Shown in pieces: positions 1-7,924 of a DNA stretch of 64,000 nt. The DNA is from a virus. A program made the translations under genes and the position numbers. The notes beneath the pieces are model-generated. The model saw only the letters and a program-made list of their open reading frames with translations. It ran no database searches and was not told the DNA's origin. The stretch covers positions 1-64,000 of IMG/VR virus record IMGVR_UViG_3300020446_000004, one strand, 5' to 3'. The stretch's first letter is position 1; every line of letters begins with the position of its first letter.

Positions 1-482
1 CAACACATAAGGTTAGCGGGCCAGTTTGTAATACCGCTGAGAAAGAGCATCCGTATAGGAGCACTCGTACACGTTGAGCCGCGTCCGGTAATAGGACGGC
101 AGGATTGACGCAGATTGAATGTTGCCAATCAAGAATCATTATGTTCATAAAAACCCTTAGCAAAGGAACGAAGCGAGGGATATTACGGTGTAGCGTATAT
201 TTTAAGAATATACGGTATAGCGTAAGATGTCGATGTAGGTTGGGAAAGGTCAGAGCCCATTGAACAATGCAAATACCTACTTCCAAGTCTTGGCTGTGAC
301 GGACTCACATGAAGTTCAAGATTAGATGGAACCATAAAATAGGTTCCGTCTGACTGAAACAATCTACATGAAGCAATTACAATGTTACTTCGTAACATTG
401 CTTTAATTCATATCTATTACTTCTAACAAACGAAGTGTTGTAGTTTGAGCGATAGCGAAAACTTGTTTTAACGAAGTTAAAA
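1..482. other. structured intergenic region, no convincing gene
   Basis: I find no credible coding sequence here; the only longer open frame (- strand, 183-398) has no ribosome binding site and no protein-like character. The stretch is rich in inverted repeats. Examples are a 10-bp stem at 324-333/342-351 with one G-T wobble and an 8-nt loop, an 8-bp stem at 194-201/207-214 with loop TTAAG, a 9-bp stem at 380-388/392-400 with a 3-nt loop, and a long-range pair 235-240/275-280 enclosing smaller stems. The boxes CGGTGTAGCGTA and CGGTATAGCGTA flank the 194-214 hairpin. It could be one or more non-coding RNAs or a long leader; the strand is not certain. Confidence 0.5.
380..405 (+). terminator. 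possible hairpin terminator
   Basis: A perfect 9-bp inverted repeat (CAATGTTAC / GTAACATTG) with a TTC loop is followed by a short, T-poor CTTTAATT tract. It may end a transcript coming from the left. The weak T run keeps confidence low, and it may simply be one stem of the structured region. Confidence 0.3.
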
Positions 483-490
483 CATAAATA
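483..490 (+). promoter_or_regulatory. T4-type late promoter element CATAAATA
   Basis: CATAAATA is one base from the T4 late consensus TATAAATA and lies 33 nt before the ATG at 523. Matching boxes precede most other transcription blocks in the window. In T4 this box is read by RNA polymerase carrying the phage sigma factor gp55; that the same applies here is inferred. Confidence 0.6.
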
Positions 491-522
491 CACTTGTATA
501 AATTATATTAAGGATAATTCAG

Positions 523-1836
523 ATGAAAGTTGCACAGATTGTTACAGAAGCTCCTAGGATTGAACCTGGCTTTGATATTAATAAAGCTATGTCAAGTATA
601 GATGTTGGTAAAGAACCAACAATATCATCTAAAAAATCTACAAACACTGGAACAGGACCTTTAAAAGGACAAGCTATCAAACATCGTGGCGTTGTGTACC
701 AATGGAAAGGTGCTAACTGGATTGTAACTGATAATTCTGAATGGAAACAGAAAAATCCAAGAAATAAAAAATCATTCAAAGTAGGATCTATTGCTCCTGC
801 AGATACTACTACTGTATTGAATAACAAAGCAAATGCTGTCAATGCAGGTAGGGGCGGAAAATCCAATACTTCATCAAATACTGATACAAAAACAACAACA
901 AAATCTAATCCTACTGATTCTTCTAAAATTTCTGCAACAAAGTCTGACAAAACAGATTATGAAAAGGACATGGATAAATCTAAGAAGAATAAAGTAAAAG
1001 ACTTGATTGATCCTAAAAAAGATATGGGTTTACTGAAAAAGATTTGGAAAAGCAAAGCTACATCAGTAATATTAGGAGCAGTTAAAGGATTCCTTGGTGG
1101 TTGGGCAGGAAAAATTGCTATTACGGCGTGGGACGTAAGTGGTGTTGTAGGAGCTCACAACGAATATTTTGATGTGTTACAAAAACAGTATGATGATAAA
1201 AAATCTGGTGCACCTGTAAGAACACTTATGGAAAATGGAAACAAGCTCAAATATATACGAGAAGAAAAAATTGTAAAGCCTATGGTAGAACTAACCTTTG
1301 GCTCTATTGGTATGTTCATAGCCGCTGGTGGTCTTGGAATAGCCGCTGGTGGTTTAGTAGCAGGATTTTTTACAGGTGGTATAGGATGGATTTTAACATT
1401 ACTAGCAGGTGCGGCAGCAGCCTATGGCGGATATGAAGGCGGTATAATGATAGCCAAAGAACTTGGTTGGTATGAAGCATTGTACACAAGATGGATGAAT
1501 CCTGAAAACGGATATCTTACTTCCAAGTATCTTGCACGAGAATATGAAGAGTTTGGAGATCTAACATTTTGGACTACGTTAATGGCAATTAGTAGAGTAA
1601 ATCCAGCTGTAAATCCTTTGCAAGCGCCTTTGATAGATCCTAGAGATGTAGGCGGAGTTGTAAAAGATAAAATAGATGCTATAATAAAAGAAGAAACTGT
1701 TATTTCTGCAGATTCTTCAAAAGAAAAAGTAATAGATATGCTTAAGAGCGATAAAAAACTTGCAAAATTATTCCAAAAAGGCAAACAAGAATTAAAGAAA
1801 CAAAGAAAGCAAGAAGCTAAACGAGAGGCAACCTAG
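523..1836 (+). CDS. hypothetical protein with glycine-rich hydrophobic segments
   Basis: A 437-residue protein I do not recognise. The first 60 or so residues are followed by a low-complexity Thr/Ser/Lys/Asn linker (about residues 95-150). A helical middle part follows, then long Gly/Ala-rich hydrophobic stretches at about residues 258-305 that could insert in or cross a membrane. The C-terminus is strongly basic (Lys/Arg-rich from about residue 405). A membrane-active virion protein, such as one ejected with the DNA, would fit, but this is only inferred from composition. The start follows AAGGATAAT and a late-promoter box. Its 3' end overlaps by 20 bp, tail to tail, the -1-frame extension of the gp26-type gene. 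Confidence 0.6.
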   Translation: MKVAQIVTEAPRIEPGFDINKAMSSIDVGKEPTISSKKSTNTGTGPLKGQAIKHRGVVYQWKGANWIVTDNSEWKQKNPRNKKSFKVGSIAPADTTTVLNNKANAVNAGRGGKSNTSSNTDTKTTTKSNPTDSSKISATKSDKTDYEKDMDKSKKNKVKDLIDPKKDMGLLKKIWKSKATSVILGAVKGFLGGWAGKIAITAWDVSGVVGAHNEYFDVLQKQYDDKKSGAPVRTLMENGNKLKYIREEKIVKPMVELTFGSIGMFIAAGGLGIAAGGLVAGFFTGGIGWILTLLAGAAAAYGGYEGGIMIAKELGWYEALYTRWMNPENGYLTSKYLAREYEEFGDLTFWTTLMAISRVNPAVNPLQAPLIDPRDVGGVVKDKIDAIIKEETVISADSSKEKVIDMLKSDKKLAKLFQKGKQELKKQRKQEAKREAT

Positions 1837-2053
1837 TTTTTTCAGTTGTTTCAATATTATCTTTGATAATTTTGTTTAATATTTCCAAATCATCTACACT
1901 AATTTTATACATGAGATCATGATAACTAAATGCTCCTCGCATGTACCATCCTAGTCTATATCTGCTGTCTTTGATTTGTTTTATTTCTAATTCGTAGTTT
2001 TTTCCTAGAGCTACGATATCAGATTCCTCGAGTGGAGAAACTTGGTTCCGAAA
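1817..2053 (-). CDS. gp51-like C-terminal extension, read by -1 frameshift from gp26
   Basis: This open frame has no ATG, GTG or TTG start before its middle and no in-frame stop. It lies in the -1 frame of the upstream gp26-type gene and overlaps its 3' end. Translation gives a normal-looking 78-residue segment with the motif LGWYMRGAFS followed by a helical end (VDDLEILNKIIKDN) and TTEKTRLPLV. From memory this resembles the short protein that follows gp26 in marine T4-like phages, in the place of T4 gp51, a baseplate-hub assembly factor. A -1 shift at 2053-2059 would yield a 353-residue fusion besides the 288-residue gp26 form. Independent initiation at the internal ATG (about 1944) would give only some 42 residues. 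Confidence 0.6.
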   Translation of the reverse strand, partial: FRNQVSPLEESDIVALGKNYELEIKQIKDSRYRLGWYMRGAFSYHDLMYKISVDDLEILNKIIKDNIETTEKTRLPLV

Positions 2054-2877
2054 AAATTTGCGTAATCCACATCTAAAGCTGCCCTATATTCTTTGCCACA
2101 GTCTTCTGCCCCACAAACTGCGTCTAATGCTGGTAGATTCCATTTCAGCACTAGTTCCTGTATTTTTTTCTTTAGTTGATCAAAAAATTCTACGTCATTG
2201 CTTTTTACAAATTCTGTAATTGCATTCAAATCAGTTTCTTTTTGATCTCCTCGTGTAACTTCACTGATATATGAAATAGCAAGACGTATGTTAATATCTG
2301 CTCCTGTGTTGTAACAACCTTGTGATTGTTTGTTTTTGTCGTCGTCTGATAAATTTGGATCTCTAGCTATCTGTAATAGTGTTCTTTCATTTGTAAAATT
2401 TTCAATACTAAAATCAGTTTGACTTCTATAAGTTATAGGTGATAAATGAAAAGTGAATCCGTTGAGTTCAAATGAAAAATCAGTTGTATAATTTGTAAAA
2501 TTATCTAACACTCTAGTTAGTTGAACTTGATGTTCGTGTGATGCTGAACAATGTGGACACATTGTTGTTGTGTCCATAGATTCGCCATATGTCGCTATTC
2601 TAATAGCAATAAGCACGTAATCTATATCATATCCTACTAATTGCCACGGGTCTTTTATTGTTGGAATACAACTTTTTATCACTTCTGCTGTTGCATCTCC
2701 GGAAAACAAAGCATCAGGAGTTTTGAAAAGTATTTCGTCCATTGCGTTCATACCAAACACTGGTATTTGCACAAATTGATTACCTTCTATAATAGACTCG
2801 TCATACCATTTGCCTTTACTAGGCAAGTCAATAAAAAGTTTTGGTTGTCTTTGGTATTCTTGAAGAAAACTAGTCAT
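2011..2877 (-). CDS. 26: baseplate hub/assembly protein, T4 gp26-type
   Basis: A 288-residue protein of the T4 base-plate family. The N-terminus LFIDLPSKGKWYDES and the following segment with MNAMDEILFKTPDALFSG are typical of gp26-like proteins of marine T4-like phages. Two Cys pairs, CPHC at about residue 107 and CGAEDC at about residue 255, look like a split zinc-binding site. In T4, gp26 is needed to build the central baseplate hub. The gene stands alone on the - strand between two + strand genes, with a CATAAATA box 28 nt upstream of its ATG. Its last 13 codons overlap the -1-frame gp51-like extension. Assignment rests on remembered family features, not a search. Confidence 0.75.
   Translation of the reverse strand: MTSFLQEYQRQPKLFIDLPSKGKWYDESIIEGNQFVQIPVFGMNAMDEILFKTPDALFSGDATAEVIKSCIPTIKDPWQLVGYDIDYVLIAIRIATYGESMDTTTMCPHCSASHEHQVQLTRVLDNFTNYTTDFSFELNGFTFHLSPITYRSQTDFSIENFTNERTLLQIARDPNLSDDDKNKQSQGCYNTGADINIRLAISYISEVTRGDQKETDLNAITEFVKSNDVEFFDQLKKKIQELVLKWNLPALDAVCGAEDCGKEYRAALDVDYANFFGTKFLHSRNLIS
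2053..2059 (-). other. candidate -1 ribosomal slippery heptamer A AAT TTT
   Basis: In the gp26 frame the codons read GCA AAT TTT TTC, so A-AAT-TTT fits the X-XXY-YYZ rule for simultaneous P- and A-site slippage by -1. The -1 frame is open from here to the TAG at 1817-1819. A weak stem (TTTCTC/GAGGAA) lies about 12 nt downstream, farther than usual for a stimulator. Confidence 0.55.
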
Positions 2878-2888
2878 ATAATTCCTTA

Positions 2889-2896
2889 GCTAAATA
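2889..2896 (+). promoter_or_regulatory. late promoter element GCTAAATA
   Basis: The TAAATA core followed by C matches the CTAAATA variant also seen at 11930 and 30193. It lies 43 nt before the tape-measure gene start and just left of an oppositely oriented box, so the intergenic region would fire both ways. Confidence 0.5.
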
Positions 2897-2905
2897 CATA
2901 TACTA

Positions 2906-2913
2906 TATTTATG
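2906..2913 (-). promoter_or_regulatory. late promoter element CATAAATA (- strand)
   Basis: On the - strand the sequence reads CATAAATA, ending 28 nt upstream of the gp26 ATG. With the + strand box at 2889-2896 it forms a divergent, closely packed pair. Confidence 0.55.
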
Positions 2914-2939
2914 GATACTAGTTATCTAGGGTTATAATA

Positions 2940-5036
2940 ATGACTGAAGAAGAACTCAAAGACTTACGAATTGCTATAGCAGAAGGCGTCACTGCAGGCG
3001 TCAAAACGGGCATAGCTCAGGCTGAAAAAGCCAGAACTGATCCGAGCACACAAGGTGGATTTAGTGGTGTAAAAGGAAAAACTAATTTTGACGGATTCTT
3101 TTCTTCTACACAACAAGCGGCACACCAAACAGATAAATTTGGCAGGATGATAAACGAAGCAGGTGGTAGTTTATCTGCAAACATGGGTGATCTTGCCAAA
3201 AGGTTCAAAGACGTACCTATAATTGAAACATTAGCTGGTGCATCTAGTAGTGTAGTTAGTTTTATAGAAGAAACAAACGATACCTTTCAAAAATTATCAA
3301 AAGTTGGTGCAGGATTAGAAGGTAGACTGTCAGAATTACGTATTGGTGCCGCTGATACCAGGATGCCACTAGGAACTTTTGCAAATATGATAGGTAGTAA
3401 TGCTGAACTATTAGCAGGTTTTCAAGGCGGTGTTACAGGTGGTGTAAAAGTTTTTAGAAATTTAAGCAAAGCTATGATGGAAGGCGATACAATTAATCAA
3501 TTCCAAAATCTAGGCTTTACACTAGAAGAATCAAATGAATTTATCCTTAAAAACTTAGAAGTACAAAGACGTCAAGCAAGATTTAGAAATAGAGACGGTA
3601 GTTTAAGCGAAACGGCAATGCTAGAAGCTAGTTTGCGTATGGCTAAAAGTTTAGATGTAATGGCAAAGGTTGCAGGCAAACAACTAGACCAAATGCAGGA
3701 TGAAATAATCAATAGGCAAAGAGTTGGAGCAACAGATGCTAAACTACGTCTATTAGAACAGCAAGGTATAATAGGTGCAAGAGATGCCTATGACAGAGCA
3801 AACGAATCTCTTGCTGGTGCACCTAAAGTAACAAGAGATTTATTAGCAGAACTTGTGCAAACAGGAGCACCTATGTCTGCGGCTACTAAACAATTTGCGG
3901 CTTTGAATGGAGAAGCATATGACGCTTTGCGTAAACAAGCAAACGCTATTAAGAGTGGTGACACAGAAGCAGCCGCTAAATTAGGTCAACAAGCTACAGC
4001 GGCTACAGTTAAGTCAGTAAGTAGCACACAAAATCTCACAGTGGCAACACTAGCAGGAGTTAGTGAAATAGCTCAGAATCAAGCAAACGTATTGGAAGAA
4101 ACAAGTCCATTAATTGACCAAATACAAAACACAGCAAAACGAACCGGTGTAGCTTTGCAAACAACTGAAGATTATGTAAAAGTCTTCAATAGAATATTAG
4201 AAGAAGCGGCAACAAGGACAGATACCCAGGCTGCAGGTGCAGGGCAAGATCAAGAGTTAAGTGTAACTGTAAACGAAATACAAAAAGGTCTAGCCAACAC
4301 TGCTTCTGAGTTGAATAAATTTATTGGTCAGCAAATAAGAGGACAGACAGAAATAGCAAATATGTTAGATGGTGCGGCAAAGGAAATTACTAGAGGACTA
4401 GATTTAACAACACAATTTTTTAAAGGTATTAATAATGATCCGGCTAATCCAGCTAACTTGCCGCCAGAACAAGTAAACAGCTTACAAGCAGAAATAGACA
4501 GCGGTTCCGCAACTGCTGAAAGATTAGCTGAAATAGGGCGTATAGTAGATGGAATGGGCTATATGATTGATGATGAAATGCAAATTGTCAAAAAAGCAAG
4601 ACTGTTAGGTGGTATGGTAAACAAAGGCAAGGTATACACAATAGGCGAGCAAGGACCAGAAACATTTGTACCAGGCATGGATGGCGCAATTATACCTAAC
4701 ATGAAGAGCATGCTTAATAAAATGCCAGATCTAGCAAAACAAATGAGCAATAACTTTAGTCCTGCTAACATGCGGAATATGATGAAAGCACAACCAGATA
4801 TGTCTAAAACATTGCAAGATGAGATAGCTATGCTAGGTGCTCCAGTGTCAGAAGCGGCTAGAACTGCGGCTGTAAACATGCAAAATAGCCAATCTGTAGA
4901 AGAAAAACTTGACATCCTGAACCAAAGTGTGTTACAATTAGTTGGTATAAATAACATGCAGGCACAAATTGGTAACAAACAAATTAAAACTATGCGAAGT
5001 ACCGGTAATTTCATGCAGGGGATAGGTAGAGTATAA
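2940..5036 (+). CDS. tail tape-measure-like protein
   Basis: A 698-residue, mostly helical, Ala/Gln-rich protein. Near residues 560-590 it carries YTIGEQGPETFVPG followed by DGAIIPN. This closely matches the GE-x-GPE-x-FVPG...IIPN signature near the C-terminus of many phage tape-measure proteins. Tape-measure proteins set tail length and pass to the membrane during injection; in T4 that role belongs to gp29. At about 700 residues it suggests a short to medium tail. The gene abuts the portal gene (the portal ATG follows its TAA directly), so the two are probably translationally coupled. The start is supported by an upstream AGGG and a late-promoter box. Confidence 0.65.
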   Translation: MTEEELKDLRIAIAEGVTAGVKTGIAQAEKARTDPSTQGGFSGVKGKTNFDGFFSSTQQAAHQTDKFGRMINEAGGSLSANMGDLAKRFKDVPIIETLAGASSSVVSFIEETNDTFQKLSKVGAGLEGRLSELRIGAADTRMPLGTFANMIGSNAELLAGFQGGVTGGVKVFRNLSKAMMEGDTINQFQNLGFTLEESNEFILKNLEVQRRQARFRNRDGSLSETAMLEASLRMAKSLDVMAKVAGKQLDQMQDEIINRQRVGATDAKLRLLEQQGIIGARDAYDRANESLAGAPKVTRDLLAELVQTGAPMSAATKQFAALNGEAYDALRKQANAIKSGDTEAAAKLGQQATAATVKSVSSTQNLTVATLAGVSEIAQNQANVLEETSPLIDQIQNTAKRTGVALQTTEDYVKVFNRILEEAATRTDTQAAGAGQDQELSVTVNEIQKGLANTASELNKFIGQQIRGQTEIANMLDGAAKEITRGLDLTTQFFKGINNDPANPANLPPEQVNSLQAEIDSGSATAERLAEIGRIVDGMGYMIDDEMQIVKKARLLGGMVNKGKVYTIGEQGPETFVPGMDGAIIPNMKSMLNKMPDLAKQMSNNFSPANMRNMMKAQPDMSKTLQDEIAMLGAPVSEAARTAAVNMQNSQSVEEKLDILNQSVLQLVGINNMQAQIGNKQIKTMRSTGNFMQGIGRV

Positions 5037-6803
5037 ATGAGTTGGAAAAAATATTTCACTCCGGTGCAAACTGGAGATAACATAGCTGGAAGCTATTCAC
5101 CTATCAGCGGACAAGGATCAAACGGGCGTCCAGGACCAGCAAGGTCTAATTATTCATCTTATTTGCCTGATGTTTATGTTGGATCACCCAATAGAGTAGA
5201 ACGTTACGGACAATACAATACAATGGATAATGATAGTGAGGTAAATGCCGCACTAGATATCCTTGCAGAATTTTGCACACAAAAAAATGACGAGAACGGT
5301 ACAAATTTTACTTTTCAATATAACAAACATGCGACGAACAATGAAATTAAAATTCTTGGTGAATATTTAAAACAATGGTGTAAAATTAATAATTTTGAAA
5401 CACGTATGTTTAGAACATTTCGTAATGTATTCAAATACGGCGATGCAATATTTTTGAGAGATCCAGAAACAAAAAAATTATTTCATGTAGATCCTGCAAA
5501 ACTTACACGTATTATTGTTAACGAATCAGAAGGTAAAAGACCAGAACAATATATTATCAAAGAAGTAAATTTAAATTTTAAAGAAATGGTAGCTACGACT
5601 CCTCATATTACACAAGGTGCTATGGGAACACCAGGTGCAAGTTTACCAGGCGCAAGTTATCAAACTGGTGGTGCTAGAGGAATGGTAGGCGGAGTTAATG
5701 TACCGCCTGGATCAAGATTTACTATTGAAGAAGGCGAAACTGCAATTGATGCAGAACATGTAGTTCATTTAAGTTTATCAGAAGGGTTGGACAATAACTA
5801 TCCATTTGGTAATTCATTACTAGAAACTATTTTTAAAGTATTCAAGCAAAAAGAATTATTAGAAGACGCAATTATTATTTACAGAGTGCAAAGAGCACCT
5901 GAACGTAGAGTATTCTACGTTGATGTGGGTAACATGCCATCACACCTTGCTATGCAATTTGTGGAACGTGTTAAAACGGAAATACACCAAAGACGTATCC
6001 CATCGGCGACAGGCGGAGGCACAAATGTTATAGACAGTTCTTACAATCCGTTGTCAATCAACGAAGACTACTTCTTTCCGCAAACAGCTGAAGGACGTGG
6101 ATCTAAAGTTGAAACACTACCCGGCGGTACTAACTTAGGTGAAATAGACGACCTACGTTATTTTACAAACAAACTTGTGAGAGGTTTGCGTATTCCAAGT
6201 TCTTATTTGCCTACAGGAGCAGATGATGCAACATCTTCCTACAATGACGGTAGAGTAGGCACAGCGTTTATCCAAGAATTAAGGTTTAACAAATATTGTG
6301 AGCGTTTACAAGGATTAATAATTGAAGAATTCAATCAAGAATTTAAGCGTTATCTTTTAGAAAAAGGTGTTAACATTGACACTGCAATGTTTGATATTAC
6401 TTTTGAACCACCACAAAACTTTGCGGCTTATAGACAATCAGAATTAGATAATGCAAGAGTTCCAACATTTACACAAATGAGTGCAATACCTTATGTGTCT
6501 AATAGATTTGCAATGAAACGTTTCTTAGGCATGAGTCCTGAAGAGATAGCAGAAAACGAAAGATTATGGCGTGAAGAAAATGATGAGAATCTGGATACGC
6601 CACCACAAGATGCAAGTGCTGAAATGAGAGGTGCAGGTATTAGTTCTGCAGGTATTAGTGCTGACATTGAAGGTGCAGAAGATATTGCACCAGGGGATGC
6701 AGGTGCAGAGATAGGACAAGAAGCTACTCCACCTGACACTGTTACAGGTGGCGGAGCAACAGCTCCAGGCGCACCAGCGGCAACAACTGATCAAACGATA
6801 TAA
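5037..6803 (+). CDS. 20: portal vertex protein gp20
   Basis: A 588-residue T4-type portal subunit, the dodecameric ring through which DNA is packaged and to which the neck attaches. Recognisable segments are YGQYNTMDNDSEVNAALDIL near residue 60, GDAIFLRD near 140, the APERRVFYVDVGNMP region near 285, and the PGGTNLGEIDDLRYF block near 365. Length is normal for gp20. The C-terminal 70 residues are a low-complexity Ala/Gly/Pro-rich tail. The ATG directly follows the tape-measure TAA, with a purine-rich AGGGGATAG upstream. It heads the head-assembly gene run that continues to gp23. Confidence 0.93.
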   Translation: MSWKKYFTPVQTGDNIAGSYSPISGQGSNGRPGPARSNYSSYLPDVYVGSPNRVERYGQYNTMDNDSEVNAALDILAEFCTQKNDENGTNFTFQYNKHATNNEIKILGEYLKQWCKINNFETRMFRTFRNVFKYGDAIFLRDPETKKLFHVDPAKLTRIIVNESEGKRPEQYIIKEVNLNFKEMVATTPHITQGAMGTPGASLPGASYQTGGARGMVGGVNVPPGSRFTIEEGETAIDAEHVVHLSLSEGLDNNYPFGNSLLETIFKVFKQKELLEDAIIIYRVQRAPERRVFYVDVGNMPSHLAMQFVERVKTEIHQRRIPSATGGGTNVIDSSYNPLSINEDYFFPQTAEGRGSKVETLPGGTNLGEIDDLRYFTNKLVRGLRIPSSYLPTGADDATSSYNDGRVGTAFIQELRFNKYCERLQGLIIEEFNQEFKRYLLEKGVNIDTAMFDITFEPPQNFAAYRQSELDNARVPTFTQMSAIPYVSNRFAMKRFLGMSPEEIAENERLWREENDENLDTPPQDASAEMRGAGISSAGISADIEGAEDIAPGDAGAEIGQEATPPDTVTGGGATAPGAPAATTDQTI

Positions 6804-6806
6804 ATA
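6799..6806 (+). promoter_or_regulatory. perfect T4 late consensus TATAAATA
   Basis: An exact TATAAATA that includes the portal stop codon, only 5 nt before the next ATG at 6812. If active, transcription would start at or just past that ATG, so it would serve a leaderless message or mainly the gene at 7060. A chance match is possible in AT-rich DNA. Confidence 0.45.
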
Positions 6807-6811
6807 CTACT

Positions 6812-7060
6812 ATGATACTGAGAGAAATATTTTATTACGATAAAGAAACTGTAGAACCGATCGAAGACGATCGTTATGAACCTCAGTATGATGATTCTAT
6901 AGTTGATTTAGATGATACAAGAAAAACTAGATTAACACTACGCCAAATCAACCGTGCAAGGAAAGCAAGCGAGCTACATACTACTGAAAAGTCTGAAGAG
7001 TTAGACTTTGTAAGAGCAATGTATGGAATAGCGGCGCAAGCGGCCGCTGCCGGTGTTTAA
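6812..7060 (+). CDS. small conserved protein downstream of portal (gp67 position)
   Basis: An 82-residue charged protein (start MILREIFYYDKE, core DTRKTRLTLRQINRARKASE, tail GIAAQAAAAGV). As I remember, small proteins with the same start and TRKTRLTL-type core follow the portal gene in many marine T4-like phages. In T4 this place holds gene 67, a small prohead-core protein; sequence homology to gp67 is not something I can show. There is no clear Shine-Dalgarno before the ATG. Its stop overlaps the next start (TAATG), indicating coupled translation. Confidence 0.7.
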   Translation: MILREIFYYDKETVEPIEDDRYEPQYDDSIVDLDDTRKTRLTLRQINRARKASELHTTEKSEELDFVRAMYGIAAQAAAAGV

Positions 7061-7818
7061 TGCCCAAGTTAGATAAGACGCAATATTCAAAAGAAGAAGC
7101 AGCTCGTTTAATGGAAATTAGACGTTTAGAAAAAGTATCTCGTCAAAAAAAAGAAATATTTGCTAAAAGAACAAAACCTATAAGTTTTATAGAAGAAGAA
7201 CCTATTGACATTGAAAGATTTAGACATAATCAAAAGTTTGCATTTGTGTTAGGAAATGGTGTAAGCAGAGGATTTGTTGAGCCGCAAGACTTAAAAATAT
7301 ACGGTCCTATATACGGATGTAATGCTTTATATAGAACTTTTAGACCAGATTATTTGGTTGCAGTAGATGTTAAAATGGTTCTTGAAATAAACAAATCAGG
7401 TTATCAAAATAAAAATCAAGTCTGGACAAATCCTAATAATTCATATAGAGGCATACAACATTTAAACTTTTTCCAACCTAGCAAAGGATGGAGTAGTGGT
7501 CCAACTGCTTTATGGTTGTCTGCTCAACATAGACATAATCAAATCTATATTTTAGGTTTTGATTACAGGGGTTTAAATGATGGACAACGTTTTAATAATT
7601 TATATGCAGATACACCTAATTATAAACGTTCACAAGACGGTGCTACATTCTTCGGAAATTGGCTTAGACAAACAGTTTCTGTAGTAAAAGAGCATCCAGA
7701 AACACAATTTTATCGTGTTATAGCACCAGATAATTACTGTCCTGACGAACTAAATACTCTTGAAAACTACAACACTATTAGTATAAAAGAGTTTAAAACA
7801 CGGTTTGTTTTACCGTAA
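7060..7818 (+). CDS. hypothetical protein, possible Rossmann-like enzyme fold
   Basis: A 252-residue protein with a basic helical N-terminus. About residue 62 begins FAFVLGNGVSRG, then YGPIYGCNALYRTFRPDYLV and VDVKMV. A loop ending in a glycine followed by a polar residue at the end of a first strand is seen in nucleotide- or nucleotide-sugar-binding folds, including DUF115-like proteins. I cannot assign a reaction. It starts by TAATG overlap with the preceding small gene and ends before a weak hairpin. Its location among head genes suggests co-expression with capsid assembly rather than a proven head function. Confidence 0.55.
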   Translation: MPKLDKTQYSKEEAARLMEIRRLEKVSRQKKEIFAKRTKPISFIEEEPIDIERFRHNQKFAFVLGNGVSRGFVEPQDLKIYGPIYGCNALYRTFRPDYLVAVDVKMVLEINKSGYQNKNQVWTNPNNSYRGIQHLNFFQPSKGWSSGPTALWLSAQHRHNQIYILGFDYRGLNDGQRFNNLYADTPNYKRSQDGATFFGNWLRQTVSVVKEHPETQFYRVIAPDNYCPDELNTLENYNTISIKEFKTRFVLP

Positions 7819-7825
7819 TTAATCA

Positions 7826-7849
7826 AAACGGCTCGTTTTGAGCCTGTTT
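7826..7849 (+). terminator. weak hairpin terminator candidate
   Basis: GGCTC/GAGCC with loop GTTTT, extended past a one-base bulge by AAAC/GTTT. The 3' T run is short, so termination may be partial. It sits between the 7060 gene and the next late-promoter boxes. Confidence 0.35.
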
Positions 7850-7864
7850 CTACGCATATTTCCC

Positions 7865-7872
7865 AATAAATA
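7865..7872 (+). promoter_or_regulatory. late promoter element AATAAATA
   Basis: AATAAATA overlaps a second partial box AGTAAATA (7872-7879), 52 nt before the prohead-core gene. A small TTACC/GGTAA hairpin (7891-7903) lies in the resulting leader ahead of the strong TAGGAGAA ribosome binding site. Confidence 0.5.
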
Positions 7873-7924
7873 GTAAATACAATGACAGCCTTACCATAGG
7901 TAAAATTATTTATAGGAGAAAAAA

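Noticed and set aside
90-180. A second glutamine riboswitch suggested by CGTCC...GGACGGCAGG and AAAGGAACGAAGC
   Set aside because: Only fragments resemble the consensus; the CGTTCATCC and GGAAGTAG blocks are missing and the spacing is wrong.
183-398. - strand open frame of 71 codons in the left intergenic region
   Set aside because: Lies across several strong hairpins, lacks a ribosome binding site and has no recognisable composition of a real protein.
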